DNA of 64,000 bases, from the NCBI RefSeq assembly GCF_030719035.1, contig NZ_CP132203.1, forward strand, positions 3,224,001 to 3,288,000, given 5' to 3'. The first letter of the stretch is position 1, and the number at the start of each line of letters is the position of its first letter. The notes under the pieces were generated by a model that searched no databases, was not told the origin of the DNA, and worked only from the letters and a program-made list of their open reading frames with translations. Of this stretch, positions 45,155 through 53,932 are shown piece after piece. This DNA comes from Hahella sp. HNIBRBA332. Its GTDB lineage: Bacteria > Pseudomonadota > Gammaproteobacteria > Pseudomonadales > Oleiphilaceae. The position numbers and the translations under genes were made by a program.

Positions 45155-45504
45155 ATTATTTCAACCTTTAATAAACGTATTTTCGTTCAAAAAGGAGATC
45201 TAAAAATTGGATCCGCCAAATGCACGACGCACAAATAAACCATTCGCCCTAATCCCCAAAGGGAGCTTTTAAAACAAAGGGCTAGCGCCAAAAAAGTAAG
45301 GGGCGAGCTAGCCTGAAAGCGAATACTTTAGTATATTAACCGGCCTTCCCGGAACCCTGGACAAGGGTTGTGAGAAGCCCCCTGCCAGCCGTGAGAAACA
45401 AGACACACGACCGGCCGATGTCTTAAACAACATTGATTTCAGGGAAAAATCGGACATACTCCTCTATTTCCGAGCGCCGAACGATTTTATGGAGTAAATA
45501 CATT
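45155..45504. other. Divergent intergenic region upstream of tssA
   Basis: 350 bases between the hydrolase (minus) and tssA (plus). An imperfect inverted repeat built on GGCTAGC is seen at about 45281-45316, followed by an AT-rich TTAGTATATTAACC that may be a -10 region. A GG/GC pair like a sigma-54 promoter occurs near 45210 but its spacing is 11, not 10, bases. Confidence 0.4.
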
Positions 45505-46773
45505 ATGGCGTCTGACAATATTATTGAGTTAGAGCCTTTCTTCTCGCCAATCAGTGACGAGAATCCATCCGGAACCGACCTAAGAGACGAAAACGACAGC
45601 GACTTCAGCGCCGCCAAGGCCGCGCGTCGCAAAGTCGTATCTCTGGCCAAGGCTGCGCGCTTTGACGCCAACGGTGAACTGGAGCTGGTTGAACAATGGC
45701 GGGAAATCCGTCGTCTCGCCCCGACTATTCTTAAACGCAAAAGCAAAGACCTTGAGGTCGCCGCCTGGTTTACCGAGGCGTTACTGAAACTGGAAGGCTT
45801 CACCGGTCTTCGTGATGGCCTTCAGATCATTAAAGGCCTGGTCGAAAACTTTTGGGACACTGTCTACCCGCTTCCTGACGAGGACGGTGTGGAAACCCGC
45901 ATTTATCCGCTGATATCGCTTAATGGCGAGGACGGTACAGGCACACTGGTCCTACCAATCAAAAATACGCCATTGACTGACGACACGGAAAACGTGTTGA
46001 CCCTGACTTCTTACGGCCGCCTTCAGGACGCCCTGAACATCGAAGATCCTGAAGAGCGTATTCGCCGCTTTGAGGAGTTGAGTCTTAGCGAGGATATCGT
46101 TAACCAGCAACTCCTCACCGTGAGTCCCGACAAAGCGCAGAATATTTATGAAGATATTCAGGAAGCGCTGGCGTTATGGCAGGAGATCGGCGAACTGGTC
46201 GACGCCAAATGCTCAGAAAGCGGCAGCAAAGCCAGCCTTCCCACCAGCGGCGTCAAAAATGCGCTACAGGAAGTCGAAGAGCTATATAAGCGCCTTATGA
46301 AAAACAAGCTGCTTTCCGATGATGAAGTAGCGCCTGTGCAAAGCGATGGCGGCCAAGCGGGCGGAAGCACTGGCGGAGGCGGCGCTCAGCAGATGAGAGG
46401 CGGCGTTGCGCACGGCCCCTTCAGAAGCCGCGAAGACGCCATCAATCACCTGTTGGTGATCGCAGAGTATTTCCGCAAAACAGAACCGCATTCGCCCCTC
46501 TGCGGAGCCATTGAACGGGTCGCTAACTGGGGTAGAATGTCTATTCAAGAGTTGCTCATGGAGCTGATACCTGACGAAGAAGCGCGCGCACGCTATGCTT
46601 TAATGACGGGTATTCAAATTGGCGAAGACGCAGCTCCAATCGGCCAGTTATCGCAAACGGCGAGAGCGGTCACCATTCCTGAGCCGAAGGCGAAAGCCGA
46701 AGGCGCATCCGAACCTGCGCAAAGCTCCGGTGAAAACTGGGATAGCGGCGGAGGCGGCGACAGTAGTTGGTGA
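45505..46773 (+). CDS. tssA: Type VI secretion protein TssA
   Basis: 422 aa from the ATG at 45505 with GGAG upstream. The N-terminal ImpA domain is evident (PFFSPISDENPSGTDLRDE, then LKRKSKDLEVAAWFTEALLKLEGFTGLRDGLQIIKGLVENFWDTVYP shared by the family), followed by a variable linker rich in Gly and a C-terminal helical domain (SREDAINHLLVIAEYFRKTEPHSP...MSIQELLMELI). TssA organises baseplate docking and sheath polymerisation. It is the first gene of the plus-strand structural operon. Confidence 0.93.
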   Translation: MASDNIIELEPFFSPISDENPSGTDLRDENDSDFSAAKAARRKVVSLAKAARFDANGELELVEQWREIRRLAPTILKRKSKDLEVAAWFTEALLKLEGFTGLRDGLQIIKGLVENFWDTVYPLPDEDGVETRIYPLISLNGEDGTGTLVLPIKNTPLTDDTENVLTLTSYGRLQDALNIEDPEERIRRFEELSLSEDIVNQQLLTVSPDKAQNIYEDIQEALALWQEIGELVDAKCSESGSKASLPTSGVKNALQEVEELYKRLMKNKLLSDDEVAPVQSDGGQAGGSTGGGGAQQMRGGVAHGPFRSREDAINHLLVIAEYFRKTEPHSPLCGAIERVANWGRMSIQELLMELIPDEEARARYALMTGIQIGEDAAPIGQLSQTARAVTIPEPKAKAEGASEPAQSSGENWDSGGGGDSSW

Positions 46774-46852
46774 CAAATCAACATATTAAAGGGTTAAAAT
46801 TTTTTTTGACGCTTAACCGGATACCTACAGCTAAATCAAAGAGGACCTAATA

Positions 46853-47386
46853 ATGTCAGATAGCCTACAGGATAAATTAAACAGAGTCCGCAAACCGCGA
46901 GTGCACATTACCTATGATGTGGAAACTGGTGGTGCGGAAGTTAAAAAAGAGCTGCCATTTGTAGTTGGGGTCATGGGCGATTACTCAGGCGACAACACTG
47001 ACGCCAAGAAATCCCTGAAAGAGCGCAAATTCGTCAACATTGACCGTGATAACTTCAATGAAATCATGGAGAAAGTCGCTCCTACTTTGGACCTCAAAGT
47101 ACAAGACGAAATTTCCGGCGACCCTGACAAGCAAGTAGGTATGAGTCTCGCCTTCAATTCTATTGAAGATTTCGAGCCACAGAATATCGTTAAACAGATT
47201 CCAGCGCTAAAAGAGCTGTTGGAAGCGCGTAACCGCCTGCGTGACCTGCTGAGCAAGGCTGACCGCTCTGAAGAGCTGGAAGGCTTGTTGGAACAGGTTT
47301 TATCTGACGCAGACAAGATGGCGGTATTGAGCAAAGAAGTGGAAGAGCGTAGCCCGGCCAAAGATGAAGACGGAGGAGATGCCTAA
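46853..47386 (+). CDS. tssB: Type VI sheath small subunit TssB
   Basis: 177 aa with the family features RVHITYDVETGG, ELPFVVGVMGDYSG, KERKFVNIDRDNF and FNSIEDFEPQNIVKQIP. It forms the contractile sheath with TssC. AAAGAGGA precedes the ATG, and its stop codon overlaps the tssC start by 1 base, so expression is coupled. Confidence 0.97.
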   Translation: MSDSLQDKLNRVRKPRVHITYDVETGGAEVKKELPFVVGVMGDYSGDNTDAKKSLKERKFVNIDRDNFNEIMEKVAPTLDLKVQDEISGDPDKQVGMSLAFNSIEDFEPQNIVKQIPALKELLEARNRLRDLLSKADRSEELEGLLEQVLSDADKMAVLSKEVEERSPAKDEDGGDA

Positions 47387-48879
47387 TGAGCGACGCAGAA
47401 TTACAAGGTCAGGAATCCGGAGCAGCGGAAGAGTCCAGCTCCAGTCTGCTGGATATGGCGATCACCGCCACCAAGCAAACCGAGCCTGAGCAAGCCCAGG
47501 ACCTGATCGCAAACCTGGCGAAACAAGCGGGCGCAGGTATGGTCAAATGGGACCGCAACCTCACCGTCACCATCAATAAAGCGATTGATCAGATCGATGC
47601 ATTGATGTCCAAGCAGTTGGCGGCCATCATGCATGAAGACAAGTTCCAGAAGCTGGAAGGCTCCTGGCGTGGTCTGCACCACCTGATCATGAATTCAGAG
47701 ACCAGCTCCTCGCTGAAAATCCGTATGTTGAACATCGGCAAGCGTGAGCTGTACAAAGACCTGGACAAAGCGGTTGAGTTCGACCAAAGCCAGATCTTCA
47801 AGAAAATCTATGAGTCTGAATTCGGCACCGCAGGTGGCGAGCCTTACGGCGCGCTGATCGGCGACTTTGAATTCTCTAACCACCCGGAAGACATAGAGTT
47901 GCTGCAAAACATGGCGGGCGTTTCAGCCGCTGGTTTCTGCCCCTTCATTTCCGCTGCTGGCCCACAGATGTTCGGCTTTGATGACTTTACCGAGCTCTCC
48001 ACCCCGCGCGATCTGGAGAAAATATTTGAAACGCAGGAATACATCCCCTGGCGCAGCTTCCGGGATTCCGACGACTCCCGTTTCGTCACCCTGGTTATGC
48101 CGCGTGTATTGTCTCGCATGCCTTACGGCAGAAACGGCAAGTCCATCGAAGACTTCAACTACGAAGAGCTGCCGATCGACTCCAAAACCGGCAAGGCTGC
48201 TAATGTCGAGCACGACAAGTTTGCATGGATGAACGCCGCATACGTTATGGGCACCACCCTGACTCAGGCATTCGCTGAACACGGCTGGTGTGTGGCCATT
48301 CGTGGCGCGGAGAATGGCGGTAAAGTAACTGGCCTGCCTTCTCACTTATTCGTCAGCGATGACGGCGACGTTGACCAGAAGTGCCCGACCGAAGTGGGCA
48401 TCACTGAACGCCGTGAAGCGGAACTGTCAAAACAAGGCTTCCTGCCTCTGTTGCACTACAAGAATACCGACTATGCCGTGTTCTTCGGTTCACAGACTTG
48501 CCAGAAAGCCAAGAAGTTCGACAAGGCCGATGCGACCGCAAACGCTGCGATCTCCGCAAGACTGCCTTACATCATGGCGACCTCGCGCATCGCTCACTAC
48601 CTGAAGGTAATGGCTCGCGACAAAATCGGTTCCTTTATGGACGCCAAAGGCGCAGAACGCTGGTTGAACAACTGGATCAACACCTACTGCAACAGCAACC
48701 CTGACGCATCGCCCGAATCCAAGGCGAAGTATCCGTTGGCTGAAGCGCGTGTTGAGGTTAAAGAGAACCCAGAATCTCCTGGCTCTTTCAGCGCCGTCGC
48801 TCACTTGCGTCCATGGCTGCAAATGGAAGAGCTCACCACTTCTTTACGTCTGGTTGCGGAAATTCCTAAGTCTGGTTGA
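47386..48879 (+). CDS. tssC: Type VI sheath large subunit TssC
   Basis: 497 aa, standard for TssC. Core segments include WRGLHHLI, KRELYKDLDKAVEFDQSQIFKKIYE, GEPYGALIGDFEF, CPFISAAGPQMFG, and the C-terminal RPWLQMEELTTSLRLVAEIP. With TssB it builds the contractile tube. Confidence 0.97.
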   Translation: MSDAELQGQESGAAEESSSSLLDMAITATKQTEPEQAQDLIANLAKQAGAGMVKWDRNLTVTINKAIDQIDALMSKQLAAIMHEDKFQKLEGSWRGLHHLIMNSETSSSLKIRMLNIGKRELYKDLDKAVEFDQSQIFKKIYESEFGTAGGEPYGALIGDFEFSNHPEDIELLQNMAGVSAAGFCPFISAAGPQMFGFDDFTELSTPRDLEKIFETQEYIPWRSFRDSDDSRFVTLVMPRVLSRMPYGRNGKSIEDFNYEELPIDSKTGKAANVEHDKFAWMNAAYVMGTTLTQAFAEHGWCVAIRGAENGGKVTGLPSHLFVSDDGDVDQKCPTEVGITERREAELSKQGFLPLLHYKNTDYAVFFGSQTCQKAKKFDKADATANAAISARLPYIMATSRIAHYLKVMARDKIGSFMDAKGAERWLNNWINTYCNSNPDASPESKAKYPLAEARVEVKENPESPGSFSAVAHLRPWLQMEELTTSLRLVAEIPKSG

Positions 48880-48914
48880 TAAAACCGCTCAGGAACAGTA
48901 AGCGACATGCTTGG

Positions 48915-48947
48915 GCCGGGCCTGCTCTCTCAGAGTGCAAGCCCGGC
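48915..48947 (+). terminator. Hairpin between tssC and the second tssC
   Basis: GC arms 48915-48921 and 48941-48947, extended by TGC/GCA, followed by TTAAATTTT. It is likely an attenuator or stabilising hairpin that lowers expression of genes after tssC relative to the abundant sheath proteins. Confidence 0.6.
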
Positions 48948-49008
48948 TTAAATTTTAGAATTAAACCAATAAATAAACGTTCTCCGGGCAGACTTACGCA
49001 AATCCAAG

Positions 49009-50517
49009 ATGCAGAATAAAGTATCTCCAAACGACACCCCCATGCCGTTTACCTACGGAGTTGTGCAGAAGCGCACGCAGGGGCCGAGCTCCGCCGAAGT
49101 GATCGCGCTCAAGAAGATACTTCAAATGATCAAACTTCCAGACTGGTGTTACGAGGACAAAGCCGCCGGTAAGCCGCTGGATTACGACTACCTGATTCTT
49201 TGGCTGCAAAGAGCCGTCGCCCAGATCGACAACAAGATCATCAACCAGGTCAACCATATACTTCACCACAGCAAGTTTCAGGATTTAGAGCGCGCATGGC
49301 GCAGCCTGTATGACGTGGTGAGCTATTCATATGGCCGCAAACTGGTGAAGATCCGCTTCCTGGATATCACTTGGTCGGAAATCACCAAGGACGTGAATCG
49401 CTCCGTGGAGTTCGACCAGAGTCAGTTATTCCACAAAATATACAGCGAAGAATACGACGTACCTGGGGGCGAACCCTACGGCATCATCGTGATGAATTTT
49501 GAGGTGTCCCACAAACCCTTTGCGGGACACCGTTTTAATGACATTCCCACACTGGAGCGTCTGGCTGAAATCGGCGCAGCGTCTTTCTCGCCGATACTTC
49601 TTAACGCTGCGCCCCAGTTGTTTGAAATGGGGAGTTTCCCGGAAATCACCAGTCCGATCAGCCTGAAGCAACTTTTCAGCGAGCAGGATTATATTGCCTG
49701 GAACAGTCTGCGCGACCACCCTGACACGCGCTTTTTAGGACTGACAATCCCTCGTGTGCTGATCCGCAACCCCTACTCCATACAAATCGCCCCGCACGGC
49801 GGTCTGCTTTTCTCAGAAAAGCGCGCACAGGCCTCCAATGAAAATTACCTGTGGGGATACGCCAACTTTGCGTTGGTCAAAGTATTGATACGCGAATTTA
49901 CCGAAGTAGGCTGGTTTTCACACATTCGCGGCTTGCTTCGCGATCACATGGCGGGCGGCGCCGTTGACAACCTGGTGGTGGACGCCTTCGCTACGGACGC
50001 CAAGAAAATCGCGCACAAGCCGATCGTTGACGCCGTTTTTTCCGACGAACGCGAGCGCGCGCTCAGTGAGCATGGACTCATTGCACTCTGTCAGTGCTAT
50101 GATGTGCCCATGGGCGTGTTTTATAGCACCCCTACCCTGCACCGTCCGAAAGTATTGCAGGACCGGATCGCCAGCGCCAACTCCAGGCTGTCCTCCCTGC
50201 TACAGCATGTTTTGTGCGGCTCCCGCTTCGCCCACTATATCAAAGTGATTACCCGCGATATGATCGGCTCCGTCAGGCGGGCGGAAGATTGCGAACGGGA
50301 ATTACAGCGCTGGCTGACCCAATACGTAACCTCCCAGGAAGATGCGGACTGGTTCATGCAGGCGCGCTATCCGTTGCGTGAAGGCTCGGTGCAAGTCAAA
50401 GAGATTCCCGAGAAGCCCGGCTCCTTCGCCACGACCATTTACTTGCGCCCGCATTATCAGGCCGATCGTCTGGTGTCGGAGCTGCATCTGACGACAGAGG
50501 TTAACACCGCTAGTTAA
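49009..50517 (+). CDS. Second TssC-like sheath protein (ImpD type)
   Basis: 502 aa, homologous to the preceding TssC (WRSLYDVV, FDQSQLFHKIYSEEYDVPGGEPYG, FSPILLNAAPQLF, RFAHYIKVITRDMIGS, LRPHYQADRLVSELHLTTEV). Differences include an insertion with FEVSHKPFAGHRFND. Some type VI loci (imp of Rhizobium, Agrobacterium) carry two TssC-type genes, so this is a subtype trait. It occupies the position between tssC and tssE where hcp lies in HSI-I of Pseudomonas. Its ATG has only a weak ribosome site. Confidence 0.9.
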   Translation: MQNKVSPNDTPMPFTYGVVQKRTQGPSSAEVIALKKILQMIKLPDWCYEDKAAGKPLDYDYLILWLQRAVAQIDNKIINQVNHILHHSKFQDLERAWRSLYDVVSYSYGRKLVKIRFLDITWSEITKDVNRSVEFDQSQLFHKIYSEEYDVPGGEPYGIIVMNFEVSHKPFAGHRFNDIPTLERLAEIGAASFSPILLNAAPQLFEMGSFPEITSPISLKQLFSEQDYIAWNSLRDHPDTRFLGLTIPRVLIRNPYSIQIAPHGGLLFSEKRAQASNENYLWGYANFALVKVLIREFTEVGWFSHIRGLLRDHMAGGAVDNLVVDAFATDAKKIAHKPIVDAVFSDERERALSEHGLIALCQCYDVPMGVFYSTPTLHRPKVLQDRIASANSRLSSLLQHVLCGSRFAHYIKVITRDMIGSVRRAEDCERELQRWLTQYVTSQEDADWFMQARYPLREGSVQVKEIPEKPGSFATTIYLRPHYQADRLVSELHLTTEVNTAS

Positions 50518-50526
50518 GGGATTCGG

Positions 50527-51018
50527 ATGTCGAAAATAAGTAAGAGCCAAAAACTGCGTCCTTCGGTGCTGGACCGGCTGATAGATGAAAGGCCGGACCT
50601 GAAAGTTGAACCGGAAAAGAATCGCCATCAGGTGCTCAACGAGCTCCGCGAATCCGTGCGCCGCGATCTTGAGGACCTCCTCAACACGCGCTATCGTCCT
50701 ATCTCCGCATCCGACAATCTGCGTCAGTTGGACGAGTCGCTAATCAACTACGGCCTGCCCGACCTGCACACTATCAACTTCCTTAGTGCGGAAGGTAAAA
50801 GTCAGTTCTGCCGCACAGTGGAACAACATATCGCCATGTTTGAGCCCCGCTTTAAGTCGGTCAGGGTCATCACCCTGGATGAGGACTGGGCGGAGGGCGC
50901 CACCTTGCATTTCCGCATCGAGGCGGTGTTGTTCGCCGAACCTGCTCCCGAGGAAATCTCCTTTGATTCCTCACTGGAGCCGATTTCGGCTATCGTCAAC
51001 GTTCAGGAGGCGCGTTAA
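50527..51018 (+). CDS. tssE: Type VI baseplate protein TssE
   Basis: 163 aa, gp25-like: LRPSVLDRLID at the start, ESVRRDLEDLLNTRYR, YGLPDLHTIN and the strand VRVITLDEDW. It is part of the baseplate wedge. It ends overlapping tssF by 1 base. Confidence 0.95.
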   Translation: MSKISKSQKLRPSVLDRLIDERPDLKVEPEKNRHQVLNELRESVRRDLEDLLNTRYRPISASDNLRQLDESLINYGLPDLHTINFLSAEGKSQFCRTVEQHIAMFEPRFKSVRVITLDEDWAEGATLHFRIEAVLFAEPAPEEISFDSSLEPISAIVNVQEAR

Positions 51019-52847
51019 TGAGTGACGAATTATTACCCTATTACGAGAAGGAACTGGCTTACCTGCGCCAGTCCGGCGCGGAATTCGCCCGCGTACATCC
51101 CAAGATCGCCGGTCGTTTGCGCATCTCCGGCGACGTGGTGGAAGATCCCCACGTTTCACGCCTGTTGGAAGGCGTGGCGTATTTAAACGCCCGTATTCAA
51201 TATCGTTTGGAGGATGACTTCTCCGAACTTTCAGACGCCCTGCTCGACCAGCTCTACCCACACTACCTGCGCCCGATACCCTCTATGGCGGTAGTGCAGT
51301 TCAGAGCGGCGAAAGACCTTGACGGGCCATTGCATGTCGCGCGTCATTCACGTTTGGAGAGTGACGTTTTCCAGAATAAGGTGTGTCGATTTAGTACTGG
51401 TTACGACCTGGATCTGCTACCTGTCGAAGTCACCAAAGCGAGCCTCAAGGAGCGCCCTTTCATCGCACCGGGATCGCAGACCGTGCAAGGCGCCTCCGCG
51501 GTGATTCACGTACGCCTGGAAGGCTTTGCGCCGGAAATCGATTTGGGCCAATTGCCGCTGGATAAAATCCGCTTTTTCCTGCGCGGCCAGTCGCAATACG
51601 CCTATTCGCTCTATGAGCTGCTGATGAATCACTGCGTGCAGATCGTCGCCGCCAAAGGCGCCGACGACGTCAACCCCATGTTCCTGCACAGCAGCTGTCT
51701 GCAACCGGTTGGTTTCTCCGAAGATGAGGCGCTGATTCCTACGCCGCCGCAATCCTTCCCGGGGTATCGTCTGCTTACCGAATACATGGTGTTCCCGGAA
51801 AAATTCCTGTTTGTCGACCTGACCGGACTTGGCGAGCGCCTGAATGAAAAGTTCGGCCCCAACCTGGATTTGTATTTTTATCTGAACAAATCCCATGCGG
51901 AGCTGGAGCGCAATCTGGAAGCCAGCAACTTCGCCCTGGGTTGCACGCCGATCATCAACCTTTTCAAACACCGCGCTGAGCCCATTGATATCGAGCATGA
52001 TCAATACAGCTATCCGATCATTCCCGACGCGCGTTTCCCGGACAACTATGAAGTGTATTCCATCGACCGCGTCCAAGGGTTAACCGGCGATGGCAAGAAA
52101 AAGGAATATAAACCCTTTTATGGCTTAAGCCACTTTGATATCGGTCGAGAAACCCAGCTTTTCTGGCATGCCCAGCGCTATCCAAAAATCGGCGGCGAGC
52201 TTGGCAACGAGCCCGGCAGCGAGCTGGAAATATCTCTCGTAGACCTGAATTACGCGCCGGCGAATTTATCCGACGAGACCCTGACCGTCGACGTGATGTG
52301 TTTCAACCGAAATACACCGGAGAAACTGCCCTTTGGCGGTGGACAGCCTCGTTTTACCTGTCTGGACGTAGGCGTTTCCTTACGCGGCATCGACTCTTTG
52401 ACCCACCTGACGCCAACAGTACGACCGCCGTTGCGGGATGGCGCGCGCTGGCGCCTAGTGTCGCATCTGACATTAAACTATTTATCGCTCGATAGTCCGG
52501 AAGCCATTGACGTACTTAAGGAAATTTTGGCGCTATATGATTTTCAGGACAGCGCGGCCTCACGGGCGATCATCGCCGCCGTGGTCAACGTACAGACCCG
52601 ACCGATGACGGCGCCGATCACTATCGGCGGCAAAACCACTGTGTGCCGTGGGGTGGAAATCGAAGTCACCTTTGACGACAACCTGATGTCAGGCAACAGC
52701 ACCTTCCTGTTCGCCTCGATACTGGAAAGGTTCTTCGCCATGTATTGTTCGATTAACGCGTTCACCCGATTAATTGCCCGCATCAAAGGGCGACAGGATA
52801 TTCTCAAGAAATGGCCACCGAGAATCGGCTCCCAGCCTCTCATTTAG
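51018..52847 (+). CDS. tssF: Type VI baseplate protein TssF
   Basis: 609 aa with the TssF signature at the N-terminus (LLPYYEKELAYLRQSGAEFARVHPKIAGRL, quoted in part), DPHVSRLLEGVAYLNARI-like helix and DQLYPHYLRPIPSM. The C-terminal part has FASILERFFAMYCSINAFTRL. With TssG it forms the baseplate core. Its 3' end overlaps tssG by 37 bases. Confidence 0.96.
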   Translation: MSDELLPYYEKELAYLRQSGAEFARVHPKIAGRLRISGDVVEDPHVSRLLEGVAYLNARIQYRLEDDFSELSDALLDQLYPHYLRPIPSMAVVQFRAAKDLDGPLHVARHSRLESDVFQNKVCRFSTGYDLDLLPVEVTKASLKERPFIAPGSQTVQGASAVIHVRLEGFAPEIDLGQLPLDKIRFFLRGQSQYAYSLYELLMNHCVQIVAAKGADDVNPMFLHSSCLQPVGFSEDEALIPTPPQSFPGYRLLTEYMVFPEKFLFVDLTGLGERLNEKFGPNLDLYFYLNKSHAELERNLEASNFALGCTPIINLFKHRAEPIDIEHDQYSYPIIPDARFPDNYEVYSIDRVQGLTGDGKKKEYKPFYGLSHFDIGRETQLFWHAQRYPKIGGELGNEPGSELEISLVDLNYAPANLSDETLTVDVMCFNRNTPEKLPFGGGQPRFTCLDVGVSLRGIDSLTHLTPTVRPPLRDGARWRLVSHLTLNYLSLDSPEAIDVLKEILALYDFQDSAASRAIIAAVVNVQTRPMTAPITIGGKTTVCRGVEIEVTFDDNLMSGNSTFLFASILERFFAMYCSINAFTRLIARIKGRQDILKKWPPRIGSQPLI

Positions 52848-53932
52848 CCAAACGGCTGCAGCAGGACCCCTGGCGGTTCGATTTTTTCCAGCTGGTGCGT
52901 CTGCTGGAGCATTTCGACTCGCAGGATACGCGACCTCGCACTCCCCTGGGCGGATTTTACCCGCCCAGGAACGAACCTGTGCGCTTCGTTGTGAATCCCA
53001 GCATGGGCTTCGAGGGCGGCGCTGTAGACAAGATCACCCGCGGTGGAGATAAGTCGCTGGCGTCTCGCGATCAGTGGTCAATGGCGGTGAATTTCTGGGG
53101 ACTGGTCGGCTCCCGCGGCGTACTGCCGTTCCATTATCGCGACCTGATATTGCAGCGTCTGCGGCAGAAAGATAAGTCGATGAAACACTTCTTCGATTTA
53201 CTGGACCACCGTACGCTATCGCTGTTTTACCGCTCCTGGAAAAAGTACCGCATTCCGCTGACTTTCGAGGCCAATCACCAGCTTGATCCCAAATATAACC
53301 GCGACCGCCATGCTGAGATGATCAAGGGGCTGATGGGTCTGGCCAGCATGCGCAGCGCCAAGTTCTATCAGCCTTCCGGGGATATCTTCAACGTCGCGGG
53401 TCTGATGAGTCGCGGCGTGTGTTCCGCTGAAGCGCTGTCGCAAGCTATTCGTCAGCATTTTGGCTTGAAGGTGAGCATCCTGCACTTCCGTGGACAATGG
53501 CGACGCATGCCGGACGACGTGCAAACCCGTCTCGGCGGCAGCCGCTTCCCCGGCGTGAATCACTGTCTGGGGCAGCAGGCCATTCTGGGTGAAAAGACCT
53601 GGTCAGTGCAGAACCGTTTCACCGTCCACTTCGACGACATCGACTACCCACGTTTCCTTTCCATCGTTTCCGGCACGGAAATCCTGGGGGCCATGTACAA
53701 GCTGATTCGAACTATGGCAGGGGTTGCTCTAGACTTTGACTTATCGCTTAAAGTCCGACAGGACCGACTGCCAAACAGCCAGCTTGCGCACCCGACCGCG
53801 CCGCCGTTGCTGGGCTGGAACTCAAAACTGTTTTCAACACGACAACAAGATCGGTTCATTACCGTGTCTGTATCCCGGCACGCAATGCAGCGAACTATAG
53901 AAAGACTACAAAAGAAAAGGGAAACCTTATGA
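52811..53932 (+). CDS. tssG: Type VI baseplate protein TssG
   Basis: 373 aa. PWRFDFFQLVRLLEH near the start, NFWGLVGSRGVLPFHY and the helical end are typical of TssG. The start lies within tssF, and the stop overlaps the tssH start by 4 bases, indicating tight translational coupling. Confidence 0.95.
   Translation: MATENRLPASHLAKRLQQDPWRFDFFQLVRLLEHFDSQDTRPRTPLGGFYPPRNEPVRFVVNPSMGFEGGAVDKITRGGDKSLASRDQWSMAVNFWGLVGSRGVLPFHYRDLILQRLRQKDKSMKHFFDLLDHRTLSLFYRSWKKYRIPLTFEANHQLDPKYNRDRHAEMIKGLMGLASMRSAKFYQPSGDIFNVAGLMSRGVCSAEALSQAIRQHFGLKVSILHFRGQWRRMPDDVQTRLGGSRFPGVNHCLGQQAILGEKTWSVQNRFTVHFDDIDYPRFLSIVSGTEILGAMYKLIRTMAGVALDFDLSLKVRQDRLPNSQLAHPTAPPLLGWNSKLFSTRQQDRFITVSVSRHAMQRTIERLQKKRETL

Noticed and set aside
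45205..45230. Sigma-54 promoter upstream of tssA
   Set aside because: The GG and GC pairs are separated by 11 bases, not the required 10.
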